Positions 7,991 to 16,591 of a stretch of 63,149 nt of DNA are shown piece by piece. A program made the translations under genes and the position numbers. The notes beneath the pieces are model-generated. The model did not search any database, was not told the DNA's origin, and saw only the letters and a program-made list of their open reading frames with translations. The stretch comes from Kiloniellales bacterium (lineage in GTDB: Bacteria; Pseudomonadota; Alphaproteobacteria; Kiloniellales; JAKSDN01), in contig JANQLT010000111.1 in NCBI GenBank assembly GCA_028280455.1, forward strand, positions 1 to 63,149. The letters run 5' to 3'. Numbering within the stretch: the first letter of the stretch is position 1; the number at the start of each line of letters is the position of its first letter.

Positions 7991-8019
7991 CAAGAAAAGC
8001 GCCCTGGAATCAGGGCGCT
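7991..8019 (-). terminator. Intrinsic terminator between array and cas2, minus strand
   Basis: A perfect 9-bp stem, AGCGCCCTG paired with CAGGGCGCT, with a 4-base loop spans 7998-8019. Read leftward, the stem is followed by TTTTCTTG, a proper U-tract. Read rightward, it is followed by AGTTCAGG, which is no U-tract. It should therefore stop transcripts leaving the CRISPR array towards cas2. Confidence 0.8.
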
Positions 8020-8031
8020 AGTTCAGGATCT

Positions 8032-11000
8032 ACTCTAGCCGATCAGAAAACGCGGTCCAGCCGCAACAAGCAGCGCGGCGACCGCCGGGGCGCCGAGACT
8101 CTAGCCGATCAGAAAACGCGGTCCAGCCGCAACGCGCTGACGGACCTGAAGCTTCGGCAGCTTACTCTAGCCGATCAGAAAACGCGGTCCAGCCGCAACT
8201 GCCGTTGAGCTGCGGCTTGATCGGGTGCACTCTAGCCGATCAGAAAACGCGGTCCAGCCGCAACCCGAGACGAGCAGCGCAGCGCGAGCGGCCGGACTCT
8301 AGCCGATCAGAAAACGCGGTCCAGCCGCAACGAAAACGAAGTTGTCCTCGCCGTGCGGCACACTCTAGCCGATCAGAAAACGCGGTCCAGCCGCAACCAG
8401 ATCGCGCGTGCGGTTGTCGGGGCGAACACTCTAGCCGATCAGAAAACGCGGTCCAGCCGCAACTTCCCACAGCGGCGGCTCCAGTGTCAGTTGACTCTAG
8501 CCGATCAGAAAACGCGGTCCAGCCGCAACAAGCAGGGCGGCGACGGCCGGGGCGCCGAGACTCTAGCCGATCAGAAAACGCGGTCCAGCCGCAACCGCGA
8601 TGTCGTGCAGGGCGGGCAGGAAGGCACTCTAGCCGATCAGAAAACGCGGTCCAGCCGCAACCTCTGACGGATCTTTGTAGCGCAGCTCACGACTCTAGCC
8701 GATCAGAAAACGCGGTCCAGCCGCAACGACGCGACCAACAAGCGCATAGCCGAAGCGACTCTAGCCGATCAGAAAACGCGGTCCAGCCGCAACTGTCGTG
8801 GTGGTGGATCGCGTTGTAGGCGTACTCTAGCCGATCAGAAAACGCGGTCCAGCCGCAACTGCGATGGCCAGGCGATGCCTCTAGGGTCAACTCTAGCCGA
8901 TCAGAAAACGCGGTCCAGCCGCAACTCTATGTGGCGAACTACGCTAAGGGCCGTTACTCTAGCCGATCAGAAAACGCGGTCCAGCCGCAACTGCCAACTG
9001 TAAACGCTACTGCCGCACGCCACTCTAGCCGATCAGAAAACGCGGTCCAGCCGCAACACCATCTACTTCGACGACCAGGCGATCACCACTCTAGCCGATC
9101 AGAAAACGCGGTCCAGCCGCAACCCGGTGCTCGGACTGCCGGGAAAGCTGGTGACTCTAGCCGATCAGAAAACGCGGTCCAGCCGCAACGTGGTCGGCGA
9201 CAAGGTGTCGCGGTCGCTGACTCTAGCCGATCAGAAAACGCGGTCCAGCCGCAACGTCCGCGACGTCGCGGACCTGGCAGGGCAGACTCTAGCCGATCAG
9301 AAAACGCGGTCCAGCCGCAACCCAGGTGGAGAGGTTCAGGCGAAAAAGAAGTACTCTAGCCGATCAGAAAACGCGGTCCAGCCGCAACCCGGTGCCCGAG
9401 GGCGAGCAGGCCTTTAGGCACTCTAGCCGATCAGAAAACGCGGTCCAGCCGCAACGGCTGCGTCTTCCGCCTTTGCGGAAGGGACACTCTAGCCGATCAG
9501 AAAACGCGGTCCAGCCGCAACGTGGCCGGCTGGTGAGCGGCCCGGCCTGGAACTCTAGCCGATCAGAAAACGCGGTCCAGCCGCAACACAGAAGGCTGGC
9601 ATTCGACCGCCGGCGCGACTCTAGCCGATCAGAAAACGCGGTCCAGCCGCAACTGGATCGCCGGGCCCCAGTTGCCACGGGTGACTCTAGCCGATCAGAA
9701 AACGCGGTCCAGCCGCAACAAGTCCATCCAGCGGGCGGGCATCTCCGAGACTCTAGCCGATCAGAAAACGCGGTCCAGCCGCAACAAAGGGCAGGCCGAC
9801 CAGAGCGCGGCGCGGACTCTAGCCGATCAGAAAACGCGGTCCAGCCGCAACAGTGAGGACCCGGCCGGCAGCCCCGAGGAGACTCTAGCCGATCAGAAAA
9901 CGCGGTCCAGCCGCAACCGCCCAAGGTGATGCGCCGGGTGCTGAAGAACTCTAGCCGATCAGAAAACGCGGTCCAGCCGCAACTGGCATGCCGCAGCGCC
10001 CGACAACATCAAGACTCTAGCCGATCAGAAAACGCGGTCCAGCCGCAACGGACAAGCTCCGCGAGGAGGCGCGGCTCTTACTCTAGCCGATCAGAAAACG
10101 CGGTCCAGCCGCAACTCGCCGCACTGTGCGCATAAAGGCGCATGGACTCTAGCCGATCAGAAAACGCGGTCCAGCCGCAACAGCACGACCCAGGCACCGC
10201 TCCAGTCGTGAACTCTAGCCGATCAGAAAACGCGGTCCAGCCGCAACTGATCGGAGCGAGGCTGATTTGTCGGGCCGACTCTAGCCGATCAGAAAACGCG
10301 GTCCAGCCGCAACCTTGACGTTGCTCAAGCGCATGTTGGGGAAACTCTAGCCGATCAGAAAACGCGGTCCAGCCGCAACTGGAACGTCGACGTCGAGCAC
10401 CTGGTCGCCACTCTAGCCGATCAGAAAACGCGGTCCAGCCGCAACACCGACGCGCTCGCTCACCTCGTTGAACTTACTCTAGCCGATCAGAAAACGCGGT
10501 CCAGCCGCAACTGCCTCCTCGCGGCCGGCGCTGATGGCTTCACTCTAGCCGATCAGAAAACGCGGTCCAGCCGCAACGTCGCGCGATTGCGCCTTGTGCC
10601 AGGCGGCACTCTAGCCGATCAGAAAACGCGGTCCAGCCGCAACTGCACGGCCAGCGCCCAGGCTGAGGGGTGGACTCTAGCCGATCAGAAAACGCGGTCC
10701 AGCCGCAACTCCGCTCCCGGCATGCCGGCGGCATAGGCCACTCTAGCCGATCAGAAAACGCGGTCCAGCCGCAACGTTGCGCAGCACCTGCCGGTGGTCG
10801 CCCTTACTCTAGCCGATCAGAAAACGCGGTCCAGCCGCAACACGGAACCGCTTCCAGGCCTGCGGATCCATACTCTAGCCGATCAGAAAACGCGGTCCAG
10901 CCGCAACGGCCTTCTTCTCCTCGCGTCGGCGCGCGAGACTCTAGCCGATCAGAAAACGCGGTCCAGCCGCAACCACGCCGCCCGCCGGCAGCTGCTCGGC

Positions 11001-11165
11001 CTCACTCTAGCCGATCAGAAAACGCGGTCCAGCCGCAACTGCCCCGTCGAACATCCCCATGAGGTTGCGACTCTAGCCGATCAGAAAACGCGGTCCAGCC
11101 GCAACAGGATCGCCAGCAGCTCGGCCGCCGGCCCGACTCTAGCCGATCAGAAAACGCGGTCCAGC
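8032..11165 (-). CRISPR. Type II-C CRISPR array, 48 repeats and 47 spacers
   Basis: The 36-bp repeat reads on the + strand ACTCTAGCCG...CAGCCGCAAC and on the minus strand starts GTTGCGGCTGG. I see 47 full copies, apparently identical, plus a last copy at 11136-11165 lacking its final six bases. Spacers are 30 bp except number 3 (29 bp) and numbers 4, 20 and 21 (31 bp). Strand is given as minus because the tracrRNA pairs with minus-strand transcripts and a minus-strand terminator lies at the cas2 end. The truncated repeat is at the far end, so the acquisition end is probably next to cas2. Spacers 1 (8068-8097) and 8 (8530-8559) differ at only two positions. Confidence 0.98.
11136..11165 (-). 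repeat. Truncated terminal CRISPR repeat
   Basis: The last repeat matches the consensus for 30 bases up to GGTCCAGC and then diverges (AAGGGC instead of CGCAAC). On the minus strand its 5' six bases are lost, which removes the part that pairs with the tracrRNA lower stem. It ends six bases before the stop codon of the leftward membrane-protein gene. Confidence 0.9.
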
Positions 11166-11171
11166 AAGGGC

Positions 11172-12791
11172 TCAAGACCGTTCGTCGCCGAGCGTCGTGC
11201 CGTCATCCGCGTCACTGCCGACGGCCTCCTCGCCCGCACCCACCTCCCCTGCCGGCTCGAGCAACAACCGCGTCAAGCCCGCCAGCAGCAGCACCATGAC
11301 CGCGGGCTCGCTGTAGAGGGCGGCGGCGCGCGGTGGGTTGCCGAGGAGGGCGGCCATGAAGACGTTGGTCAGGTGGAACAGCAGGACCGTGCCGAGCACC
11401 AGGGAGAGCGCGTCGCGGCGCTGGATCTGGACGTAGCCGACCAGGCCGAAGGCGGCGAGCAGGAAGACCGTCGGGTAGAAGCCGCCGAAGCCGTAGATCA
11501 TCGAGTCGAAGGTCAGCGAGAACCAGGCGGCGGGCTTGTCGCGCAGCAGGCGCCAGCCGATGGTCCGGGTCACCTCGTCGATCTCGAACCAGTTGCGCCG
11601 GCCGCGCTGCTCGAGGATTGGCAGCACGACGTCGTGCATGATCGGGCTGTAGGAGGCCTGGTAGTGGCCGACCAGCTCGGGCGCCGGCACCAGGCCGTTG
11701 ACCGCGTCGACGCGGCGCAGGTTGCGCGCCGCCATGCGGCTCTGGAAGGCATGATAGAGCGCCCGCAGGCGCGGCTCGCCGAGGAAGAGCTGCTCGTCGG
11801 CGACATCGGAGAGATAGAGCGGCGCGACGATCTTGTGGATGCCGGAGACCGGCGCCGGGGCGAAGCGGCCGCGCTCGGCGAGATTGACCAGCCGCTCCAG
11901 CAAGAAGACCGAGACCAGCGCCGCGATGAACAGGCCGAGCAGGGCGAGCTTCGGGCCGCGCGGGCCGGGATAGCCCTTGAGCAGCCAGGCCAGCACGACC
12001 AGGAAGGCCGGGCAGAAGAAGACGAAGGGCTCGGCGCTCAGCATCAAGGCCGGCATCAGCAGCAGGAAGCCCATCAGCCGGCGCCAGTCGCCGCGCGCGA
12101 AGCCCTGCAGCAGGAAGCAGAGCGAGACCAGGTAGAGCGGATAGGCCAGCGCGGCGATGCCGATGGTGTTGCCGAGCGGCACCGGGCCGAAGAAATAGGG
12201 CAGCAGCAACAGCAAGGCGGCGGCCGGCGCGCCCCAGGTCGGCAGCGCGAAGCTCTCCCGCAGGCAGCGGCCGAGCCACCAGGCGGCGGCCATGCCGCCG
12301 AGGATCTGTAGGACGACCAGCAGGTTGTAGTGGCCCGGCGTCTGCAGCGGCCAGTAGCCGCCGGCGATGCCGTCGTAGGCCCCGACCAGCCAGCGGTAGA
12401 GCGGCAGATAGAAGGGCTCGTTGGCCGCCAGCCCGGCGGTCTCCAGGCCGATGTTGGCGCCGCGCGAGGCCAGCAGGGCACAGAGCACCAGGCCGGCGAC
12501 GACCGAGGTGCCGTCCTCGCTCAGGGCCGACGGCAAGCGCGCCTGGAATCGCCGCAGCAGCGCCCGGCCGCGCGCGGCCCCGGCGAAATCGGGGGTCGCC
12601 CCGGATGCCGGCGCCGAGGCCGCTTCGGCCGGCGCCGAACCGCCGTCCGCCGGCTCGGCCTCCTGCGGGCCGGGGGTCTCGACCGGCACCCTCTCGGCCT
12701 CGGTTGAAGGCACACTGGCCAGTTGCTGCAAACTCCCACCGATGCTGCCGCGGCCGCCCTTTCGGCCGCCGACTCCAGGCCACCCCACCAT
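11172..12791 (-). CDS. Polytopic membrane protein of unknown function
   Basis: A 539-aa protein. The first ~95 residues are low-complexity and rich in P, A, E and S. After that come about nine to eleven hydrophobic segments, for instance VVAGLVLCALLASR, VLQILGGMAAAWWLG, AALLLLLPYFF, LMGFLLLMPALML and FYPTVFLLAAFGLVGYV. A long non-hydrophobic loop near residues 320-440 contains HYQASYSPIMHDVVLPILEQ. The overall shape recalls polyprenol-dependent glycosyltransferases, but I cannot place it in a family. ATG at 12791 has GGAGG nine bases upstream. The gene runs leftward and its TGA (11172-11174) is six bases from the CRISPR array, so read-through would enter the array in the crRNA sense. Confidence 0.75.
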   Translation of the reverse strand: MVGWPGVGGRKGGRGSIGGSLQQLASVPSTEAERVPVETPGPQEAEPADGGSAPAEAASAPASGATPDFAGAARGRALLRRFQARLPSALSEDGTSVVAGLVLCALLASRGANIGLETAGLAANEPFYLPLYRWLVGAYDGIAGGYWPLQTPGHYNLLVVLQILGGMAAAWWLGRCLRESFALPTWGAPAAALLLLLPYFFGPVPLGNTIGIAALAYPLYLVSLCFLLQGFARGDWRRLMGFLLLMPALMLSAEPFVFFCPAFLVVLAWLLKGYPGPRGPKLALLGLFIAALVSVFLLERLVNLAERGRFAPAPVSGIHKIVAPLYLSDVADEQLFLGEPRLRALYHAFQSRMAARNLRRVDAVNGLVPAPELVGHYQASYSPIMHDVVLPILEQRGRRNWFEIDEVTRTIGWRLLRDKPAAWFSLTFDSMIYGFGGFYPTVFLLAAFGLVGYVQIQRRDALSLVLGTVLLFHLTNVFMAALLGNPPRAAALYSEPAVMVLLLAGLTRLLLEPAGEVGAGEEAVGSDADDGTTLGDERS

Positions 12792-13020
12792 CGACTCAAG
12801 CCTCCGAGGCTAAGCCGATCAAGGGGTAATGAGTCTTTCCGTGGTCCCTCAGACGCCTGCCTGCGCGAAGCCGAGGCTTCGCTTCGGCGAAGGCAGGCCG
12901 GGCGGGCGCATCCGCGCCCTTGGCTTCGCGCCCACGGGGGCGCGGGGCCTCAACGGCCCAGGGTAAAAAAGAGTGCCGAGACCGACCGCCGAGACCGCTA
13001 AAGGCAGAGGCTTGGCCTTC

Positions 13021-13350
13021 TCAGTCCGCCGGGGATCCGCGGCCGCGGCGGCCGCCGCGGCGGCGGGGCGGGCCGGCGCTGGGGCGCTGGCCGGAGTCGG
13101 CGGCCTCGCGCAGCAGGGCGACCAGGCGGCCGATCGCGCCCTCGGGCAGGGGCCCCGCGTCGAGGCCGTGGGCGGCCAGCAGGCGGCCGGCCGCCGTCGC
13201 GGCGTCGCGCTCCGGCGCCAGGCGCAGGCTCCAGGCCAGCAGCAGGTCCTCGGCGGGCCCCGGGAAGGCCGGCCCGGCGGCCAGCGCCTCCTGGATCAGG
13301 CCGCCGGGGTCGTCCTCGCTGTGGTGCTTCGAGACGTAGCGGATCGCCAT
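13021..13350 (-). CDS. Small hypothetical protein
   Basis: A 109-aa reading frame, nine bases downstream of the methyltransferase gene on the same strand and probably co-transcribed. It begins MAIRYVSKHHSEDDPGGL, is mostly helical and alanine/leucine rich in the middle, and ends in a basic low-complexity tail (PRRRGGRRGRG). I recognise no domain. It is supported by position and by the lack of a better frame. Because GC-rich DNA gives spurious frames, confidence is moderate. Confidence 0.5.
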   Translation of the reverse strand: MAIRYVSKHHSEDDPGGLIQEALAAGPAFPGPAEDLLLAWSLRLAPERDAATAAGRLLAAHGLDAGPLPEGAIGRLVALLREAADSGQRPSAGPPRRRGGRRGRGSPAD

Positions 13351-13359
13351 GGTCGCCCC

Positions 13360-14064
13360 TCACAGCCGCTCGAGCAGGTTGAGCCGCGTCGGGTAGTCGA
13401 GCCGGTAGCCCTGCTCCAGGCGGACGGCCGCGGCCTCGAAGGCCGTTTCCCATTCCGGCCCCCGGGCCTCGAATTCGGCCTCGACCGCCGGCCGGCGCCG
13501 CGGGTCGACGTCGATCACGCCCTGCCGCCAGGCGGCGAAGGACTCGACCCTGGTCGGCGCCAGGTAGTGCTCCTCGGTCCGCGCCTCCAGGGCGGGCCCG
13601 GCGGCCGCGGCGTGGATCGCCTCGTAGGCCCGGGCGCGCACCTCGGTCTCGTCCTCCACCGGCCGCATCAGGGCGTGGCTCGGTCCCTCGGCCAGGGGCT
13701 CGACGACGAAGAGCGCGCCGCCCGGGCAGAGCACGCGGGCGCCCTCGGCCAGCGCCGCCTCCTGCAGATCGACCGGCACGTGGTGCAAGCTGTTGAAGAA
13801 CAGCACCACGTCGAGCGCGCCCGCCGCGAAGGGCAAGGCCTCGCCCCGGGCGCAGAGCAGCGCGACGCCGGGCCCGGGCGGCTTGGCCTTGGCCCGCGCC
13901 AGGGCCCGCTCGGAGATCTCCAGGCCGATCGCCCGGGCGCCCTCGCGCGCCAGGAAGCCGAGCAAGGCACCGCCGCCGCAGCCGACGTCGAGCACGCGGG
14001 CGCCCTGCAGGCTCAGGTGGGCGCGGATCACCGCGCTGTGCTTGCGCTCGGGATAGGCGGTCAT
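13360..14064 (-). CDS. Class I SAM-dependent methyltransferase
   Basis: A 234-aa protein with the Rossmann-fold methyltransferase motifs: motif I VLDVGCGGGALLGF near residue 27, the acidic motif II in AIGLEISERAL, motif post-I ALLCARGEALPF, and motif IV FFNSLHHVPV. This is the ubiE/Methyltransf_11 type, and the substrate cannot be told. The ATG at 14064 (MTAYPERKHSAVIRAHL) is chosen because the family starts shortly before motif I. Forty further upstream codons lie in the low-complexity stretch next to a palindromic repeat element. A small hypothetical gene follows after nine bases. Confidence 0.8.
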   Translation of the reverse strand: MTAYPERKHSAVIRAHLSLQGARVLDVGCGGGALLGFLAREGARAIGLEISERALARAKAKPPGPGVALLCARGEALPFAAGALDVVLFFNSLHHVPVDLQEAALAEGARVLCPGGALFVVEPLAEGPSHALMRPVEDETEVRARAYEAIHAAAAGPALEARTEEHYLAPTRVESFAAWRQGVIDVDPRRRPAVEAEFEARGPEWETAFEAAAVRLEQGYRLDYPTRLNLLERL

Positions 14065-14129
14065 GGCGCGCGCAGTCTGGCCCGACGACGGGAAGCCGCG
14101 CAAGCCGCTGGACGCGACGCGATTGCGTA

Positions 14130-14259
14130 CTAGAGCGATTTCCGATCGGACGGCACCGGCCCGCTCCCCCTCCCGGCCACCCAATAGGATACTGCCGTGG
14201 CTGGCCGGGAGGGGGGGCGGGCCGGTGCCGTGATTCCGCGTGAGCGGAAATCGCTCTAG
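14130..14259. repeat. Long palindromic repeat element, copy 1
   Basis: The ends are perfect 15-bp inverted repeats, CTAGAGCGATTTCCG (14130-14144) and its complement (14245-14259). An inner pair of inverted repeats lies at about 14150-14178 and 14201-14230 (CGGCACCGGCCCG against CGGGCCGGTGCCG). A related, shorter copy sits at 47752-47821. CTAGAGC...GCTCTAG palindromes are a common interspersed repeat type in alphaproteobacterial genomes. The right arm supplies the TAG stop codon of the HIT gene. Confidence 0.85.
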
Positions 14260-14636
14260 TGTTGCGGCGGCTTGATCATCCGGCCGAGGTCGCCGCCGCC
14301 GAAGATGTGGACGTGGAAGTGCGGCACCTCCTGGTGGGCGTCGCGGCCGTGGTTGGCAAGGATCCGATAGCCCGGATCGACCAGCCCTAGGTCCCGCGCG
14401 ATCGCCCCGACCGCGCGCACGAAGGCGGCGATCTCCGTATCGCTCGCCTGCGCGGCGAAGTCGTCCGAGGAGACGTAGCGGCCCTTCGGAATCACCAGGA
14501 CGTGGGTCGGCGTCTGCGGCGAGATGTCGTGGAAGGCGAGCACGTGCTCGTTCTCGAAGACCTTGTTGCAGGGGATCTCGCCGCGAATGATCTTGGCGAA
14601 GATGTTGTCGTCGTCGTAGGTCGCGCTAGCCATCAC
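14256..14636 (-). CDS. HIT-family histidine triad hydrolase
   Basis: A 126-aa protein of the HinT/PKCI branch of histidine-triad proteins, which hydrolyse nucleoside phosphoramidates. The triad is HFHVH at residues 106-110, followed by IFGG; the N-terminal part FAKIIRGEIPCNKVFENEHV and VIPKGRYVS are typical. Two ATG codons are adjacent (14636 and 14633), with AGGGGG 5 or 8 bases upstream, so the second may be used. The stop TAG is provided by the terminal CTAG of a palindromic repeat, meaning the element's insertion set or reset the C-terminus (...IKPPQH). hisE lies upstream on the same strand, and the pair commonly travel together in this class. Confidence 0.9.
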   Translation of the reverse strand: MMASATYDDDNIFAKIIRGEIPCNKVFENEHVLAFHDISPQTPTHVLVIPKGRYVSSDDFAAQASDTEIAAFVRAVGAIARDLGLVDPGYRILANHGRDAHQEVPHFHVHIFGGGDLGRMIKPPQH

Positions 14637-14686
14637 TGCCCCCTTGTCTCAAACCTTCGCTCGGCATGCTCCGGTCCCGGGCCGGT

Positions 14687-15016
14687 CTATCCTTGCGACA
14701 AGCCTTTGTCGCCTGCCCGATTTGCAAGAACCGACCATACCTCTGCCGGAGTCAGGCCGCGCGCGCTCCACAGCACCAGCAGGTGATATAGCAGGTCGGC
14801 GCTTTCCTCGGCGAGCTTGTCGGTTCCGCCGGCGACACCTTCGATCACGGTCTCGACCGCCTCCTCGCCCACCTTCTGGGCGATCTTGGCCGGGCCGGCG
14901 GCGAAGAGCTTCGCCGTCCGGGAGGTCGCGGGATCGCCGTCGCGCCGCGACTCGATGACCTCATAGAGCCGGTCGAGCAGGGCACAGTCGAGCGCCACGT
15001 TGCTTTGCTGAGTCAT
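14687..15016 (-). CDS. hisE: Phosphoribosyl-ATP pyrophosphohydrolase
   Basis: A 109-aa HisE, catalysing step 2 of histidine biosynthesis (PR-ATP to PR-AMP). The MazG-like helical motif with metal ligands is visible: KVGEEAVETVIEG near residue 48 and EESADLLYHLLVLW near residue 70. It is a separate HisE, not fused to HisI, as usual in alphaproteobacteria. It lies downstream of hisF on the same strand with a 43-base gap and is the last his gene of this leftward cluster. hisI, hisG and hisD are not in the window. Confidence 0.93.
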   Translation of the reverse strand: MTQQSNVALDCALLDRLYEVIESRRDGDPATSRTAKLFAAGPAKIAQKVGEEAVETVIEGVAGGTDKLAEESADLLYHLLVLWSARGLTPAEVWSVLANRAGDKGLSQG

Positions 15017-15059
15017 GTCGCCCTGCCTTTCGTTCCTCGCCCGCGTCGTCGAAGCCGCG

Positions 15060-15818
15060 TCACAGCCGCATGGGAATGCCGGCGGCGGCCATGTGCGCCT
15101 TCGCTTCGGCGATGCTGTGCTGGCCGTAGTGGAAGATCGAGGCGGCGAGCACGGCGCTGGCGCCGCCCTCGCGCACGCCCTCGACCAGATGGTCCAGGCC
15201 GCCGACGCCGCCCGAGGCGATCACCGGGATCGGCACGGCGTCGACCACCGCGCGGGTCAGCGCCAGGTCGTAGCCGTCGCCGGTGCCGTCGCGGTCCATC
15301 GAGGTCAGCAGGATCTCGCCGGCGCCGGCCTCGGCCATGCGCCGGGCCCAGGCGACGGCGTCGAGCCCGGTCGCCTTGCGGCCGCCATGGGTGAAGACCT
15401 CGAAGCGCTCCGGCGCCACGCGCTTGCCGTCGATGGCGACGACGATGCACTGGGTGCCGAACTTCTCGGCGGCGACGCGCACGAAGTCCGGCTCGGCCAC
15501 CGCCGCCGTGTTGATCGAGACCTTGTCGGCGCCGGCGACCAGCAGCCGGCGGATGTCGTCGGTCGTGCGCACGCCGCCGCCGACGGTCAGCGGCATGAAG
15601 CAGGCCTCGGCCGTGGTCGCGACCACGTCGAGGATGATGTCGCGGCGCTCGTGGCTGGCGGTGATGTCGAGGAAGCAGAGCTCGTCGGCGCCGGCCGCGT
15701 CGTAGAGCGCGGCCTGCTCGGTCGGGTCGCCGGCATCGCGCAGGTCGACGAAGTTGACGCCCTTGACGACCCGGCCGTCCTTGACGTCGAGACAGGGGAT
15801 GACGCGCGCCTTCAGCAC
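15060..15818 (-). CDS. hisF: Imidazole glycerol phosphate synthase, cyclase subunit
   Basis: A 252-aa (beta-alpha)8 barrel. With HisH it makes IGP and AICAR from PRFAR. The catalytic aspartates are present in [18 protein letters not shown] (first strand) and [11 protein letters not shown] (fifth strand). Phosphate-binding loops LTVGGGVRT and [10 protein letters not shown] are intact. The start is GTG at 15818 ([12 protein letters not shown]), overlapping the end of hisA by seven bases. This fits both the family N-terminus and operon coupling. Confidence 0.95.
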   Translation of the reverse strand: MLKARVIPCLDVKDGRVVKGVNFVDLRDAGDPTEQAALYDAAGADELCFLDITASHERRDIILDVVATTAEACFMPLTVGGGVRTTDDIRRLLVAGADKVSINTAAVAEPDFVRVAAEKFGTQCIVVAIDGKRVAPERFEVFTHGGRKATGLDAVAWARRMAEAGAGEILLTSMDRDGTGDGYDLALTRAVVDAVPIPVIASGGVGGLDHLVEGVREGGASAVLAASIFHYGQHSIAEAKAHMAAAGIPMRL

Positions 15819-16570
15819 GCCGCCTGGCCCTCCGCCGCCTCTTGGCCCTTCGCCACCAGGGCCAGCGCGGAACGCGCGTCGATGCGGCCGTCGTAGAGCG
15901 CGCGGCCGATGATCACGCCTTCGATGCCGGTCTCTTCGCGCTGCTGCAGGGCGGCGATGTCGTCGAGGGTCGAGACGCCGCCCGAGGCGATCACCGGCAG
16001 CGAGACCTGCTCGGCCAGCGCGGCCGTGGCGGCGAAGTTGACGCCCTTGAGCGCGCCGTCGCGCTCGATGTCGGTGTAGACGATGGCCGCCGCGCCGGCG
16101 TCCTCGAAGCGGCGCGCCAGGTCGAGCGCCGGCAGGTCGCTCTCCTCCGCCCAGCCTTCGATCGCCACGCGGCCGCGGCGGGCGTCGATGCCGAGCGCCA
16201 CCCGGCCGGGGAAGGCATGGCAGGCGGCGCGGGTGAAGTCCGGGTCCTTGACCGCCGCCGTGCCGAGGATCACCCGGCGCACGCCCGCCAGCAGCCAGTG
16301 CTCGACCGTCGCCATGTCGCGGATGCCGCCGCCGAGCTGCACCGGCAGGTCGACGGCGGCGAGGATCGCGCGCACCGGCTCGGCGTTGACCGGCCGGCCT
16401 TCGAAGGCGCCGTTGAGGTCGACCAGGTGCAGCCAGGTGAAGCCCGCCGCGGCGAAGTCGCGCGCTTGCGCCGCGGGGTCCGGGTTGAACACGGTGGCGG
16501 TGCCCATCTCGCCGTGCAGCAGGCGAACGACGGCGCCGTCCTTCAGGTCGATGGCGGGATAGATCTGCAT
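15812..16570 (-). CDS. hisA: ProFAR isomerase
   Basis: A 252-aa barrel enzyme that isomerises ProFAR to PRFAR, the HisF substrate. The two catalytic aspartates lie in [14 protein letters not shown] at residue 8 and in [17 protein letters not shown] near residue 130. Phosphate-binding glycines occur in VQLGGGIRD and [12 protein letters not shown]. Its stop overlaps the GTG of hisF. It is separated from the upstream GNAT gene by 21 bases and belongs to the same leftward transcript. Confidence 0.95.
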   Translation of the reverse strand: MQIYPAIDLKDGAVVRLLHGEMGTATVFNPDPAAQARDFAAAGFTWLHLVDLNGAFEGRPVNAEPVRAILAAVDLPVQLGGGIRDMATVEHWLLAGVRRVILGTAAVKDPDFTRAACHAFPGRVALGIDARRGRVAIEGWAEESDLPALDLARRFEDAGAAAIVYTDIERDGALKGVNFAATAALAEQVSLPVIASGGVSTLDDIAALQQREETGIEGVIIGRALYDGRIDARSALALVAKGQEAAEGQAAC

Positions 16571-16591
16571 GGCCTTGCGTCGCGCTCGCGG

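Noticed and set aside
7984..11062. Several open frames running through the CRISPR array on both strands
   Set aside because: Their translations are the repeat decoded over and over (SSRSENAVQPQ or TLADQKTRSSRN) with random spacers between, because the 66-base period is divisible by three.
8032..11165. crRNA made from the + strand with a + strand tracrRNA
   Set aside because: Downstream of the anti-repeat on the + strand there is no nexus or strong terminator hairpin before cas9, and the GUUG end of the repeat would be at the wrong end for type II guides.
8032..11165. Self-targeting spacers against genes in this window
   Set aside because: No spacer appeared to match window sequence by eye; the comparison was not exhaustive, so nothing is claimed.
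11212..12783. Alternative 523-aa minus-strand frame overlapping the membrane protein
   Set aside because: Its translation is arginine/glycine/alanine-rich without hydrophobic segments; the 539-aa frame has clear membrane helices and a ribosome binding site.
13021..13350. Small protein as a candidate anti-CRISPR or accessory Cas protein
   Set aside because: It is grouped with the methyltransferase gene on the far side of the membrane protein and shows no domain or motif supporting that.
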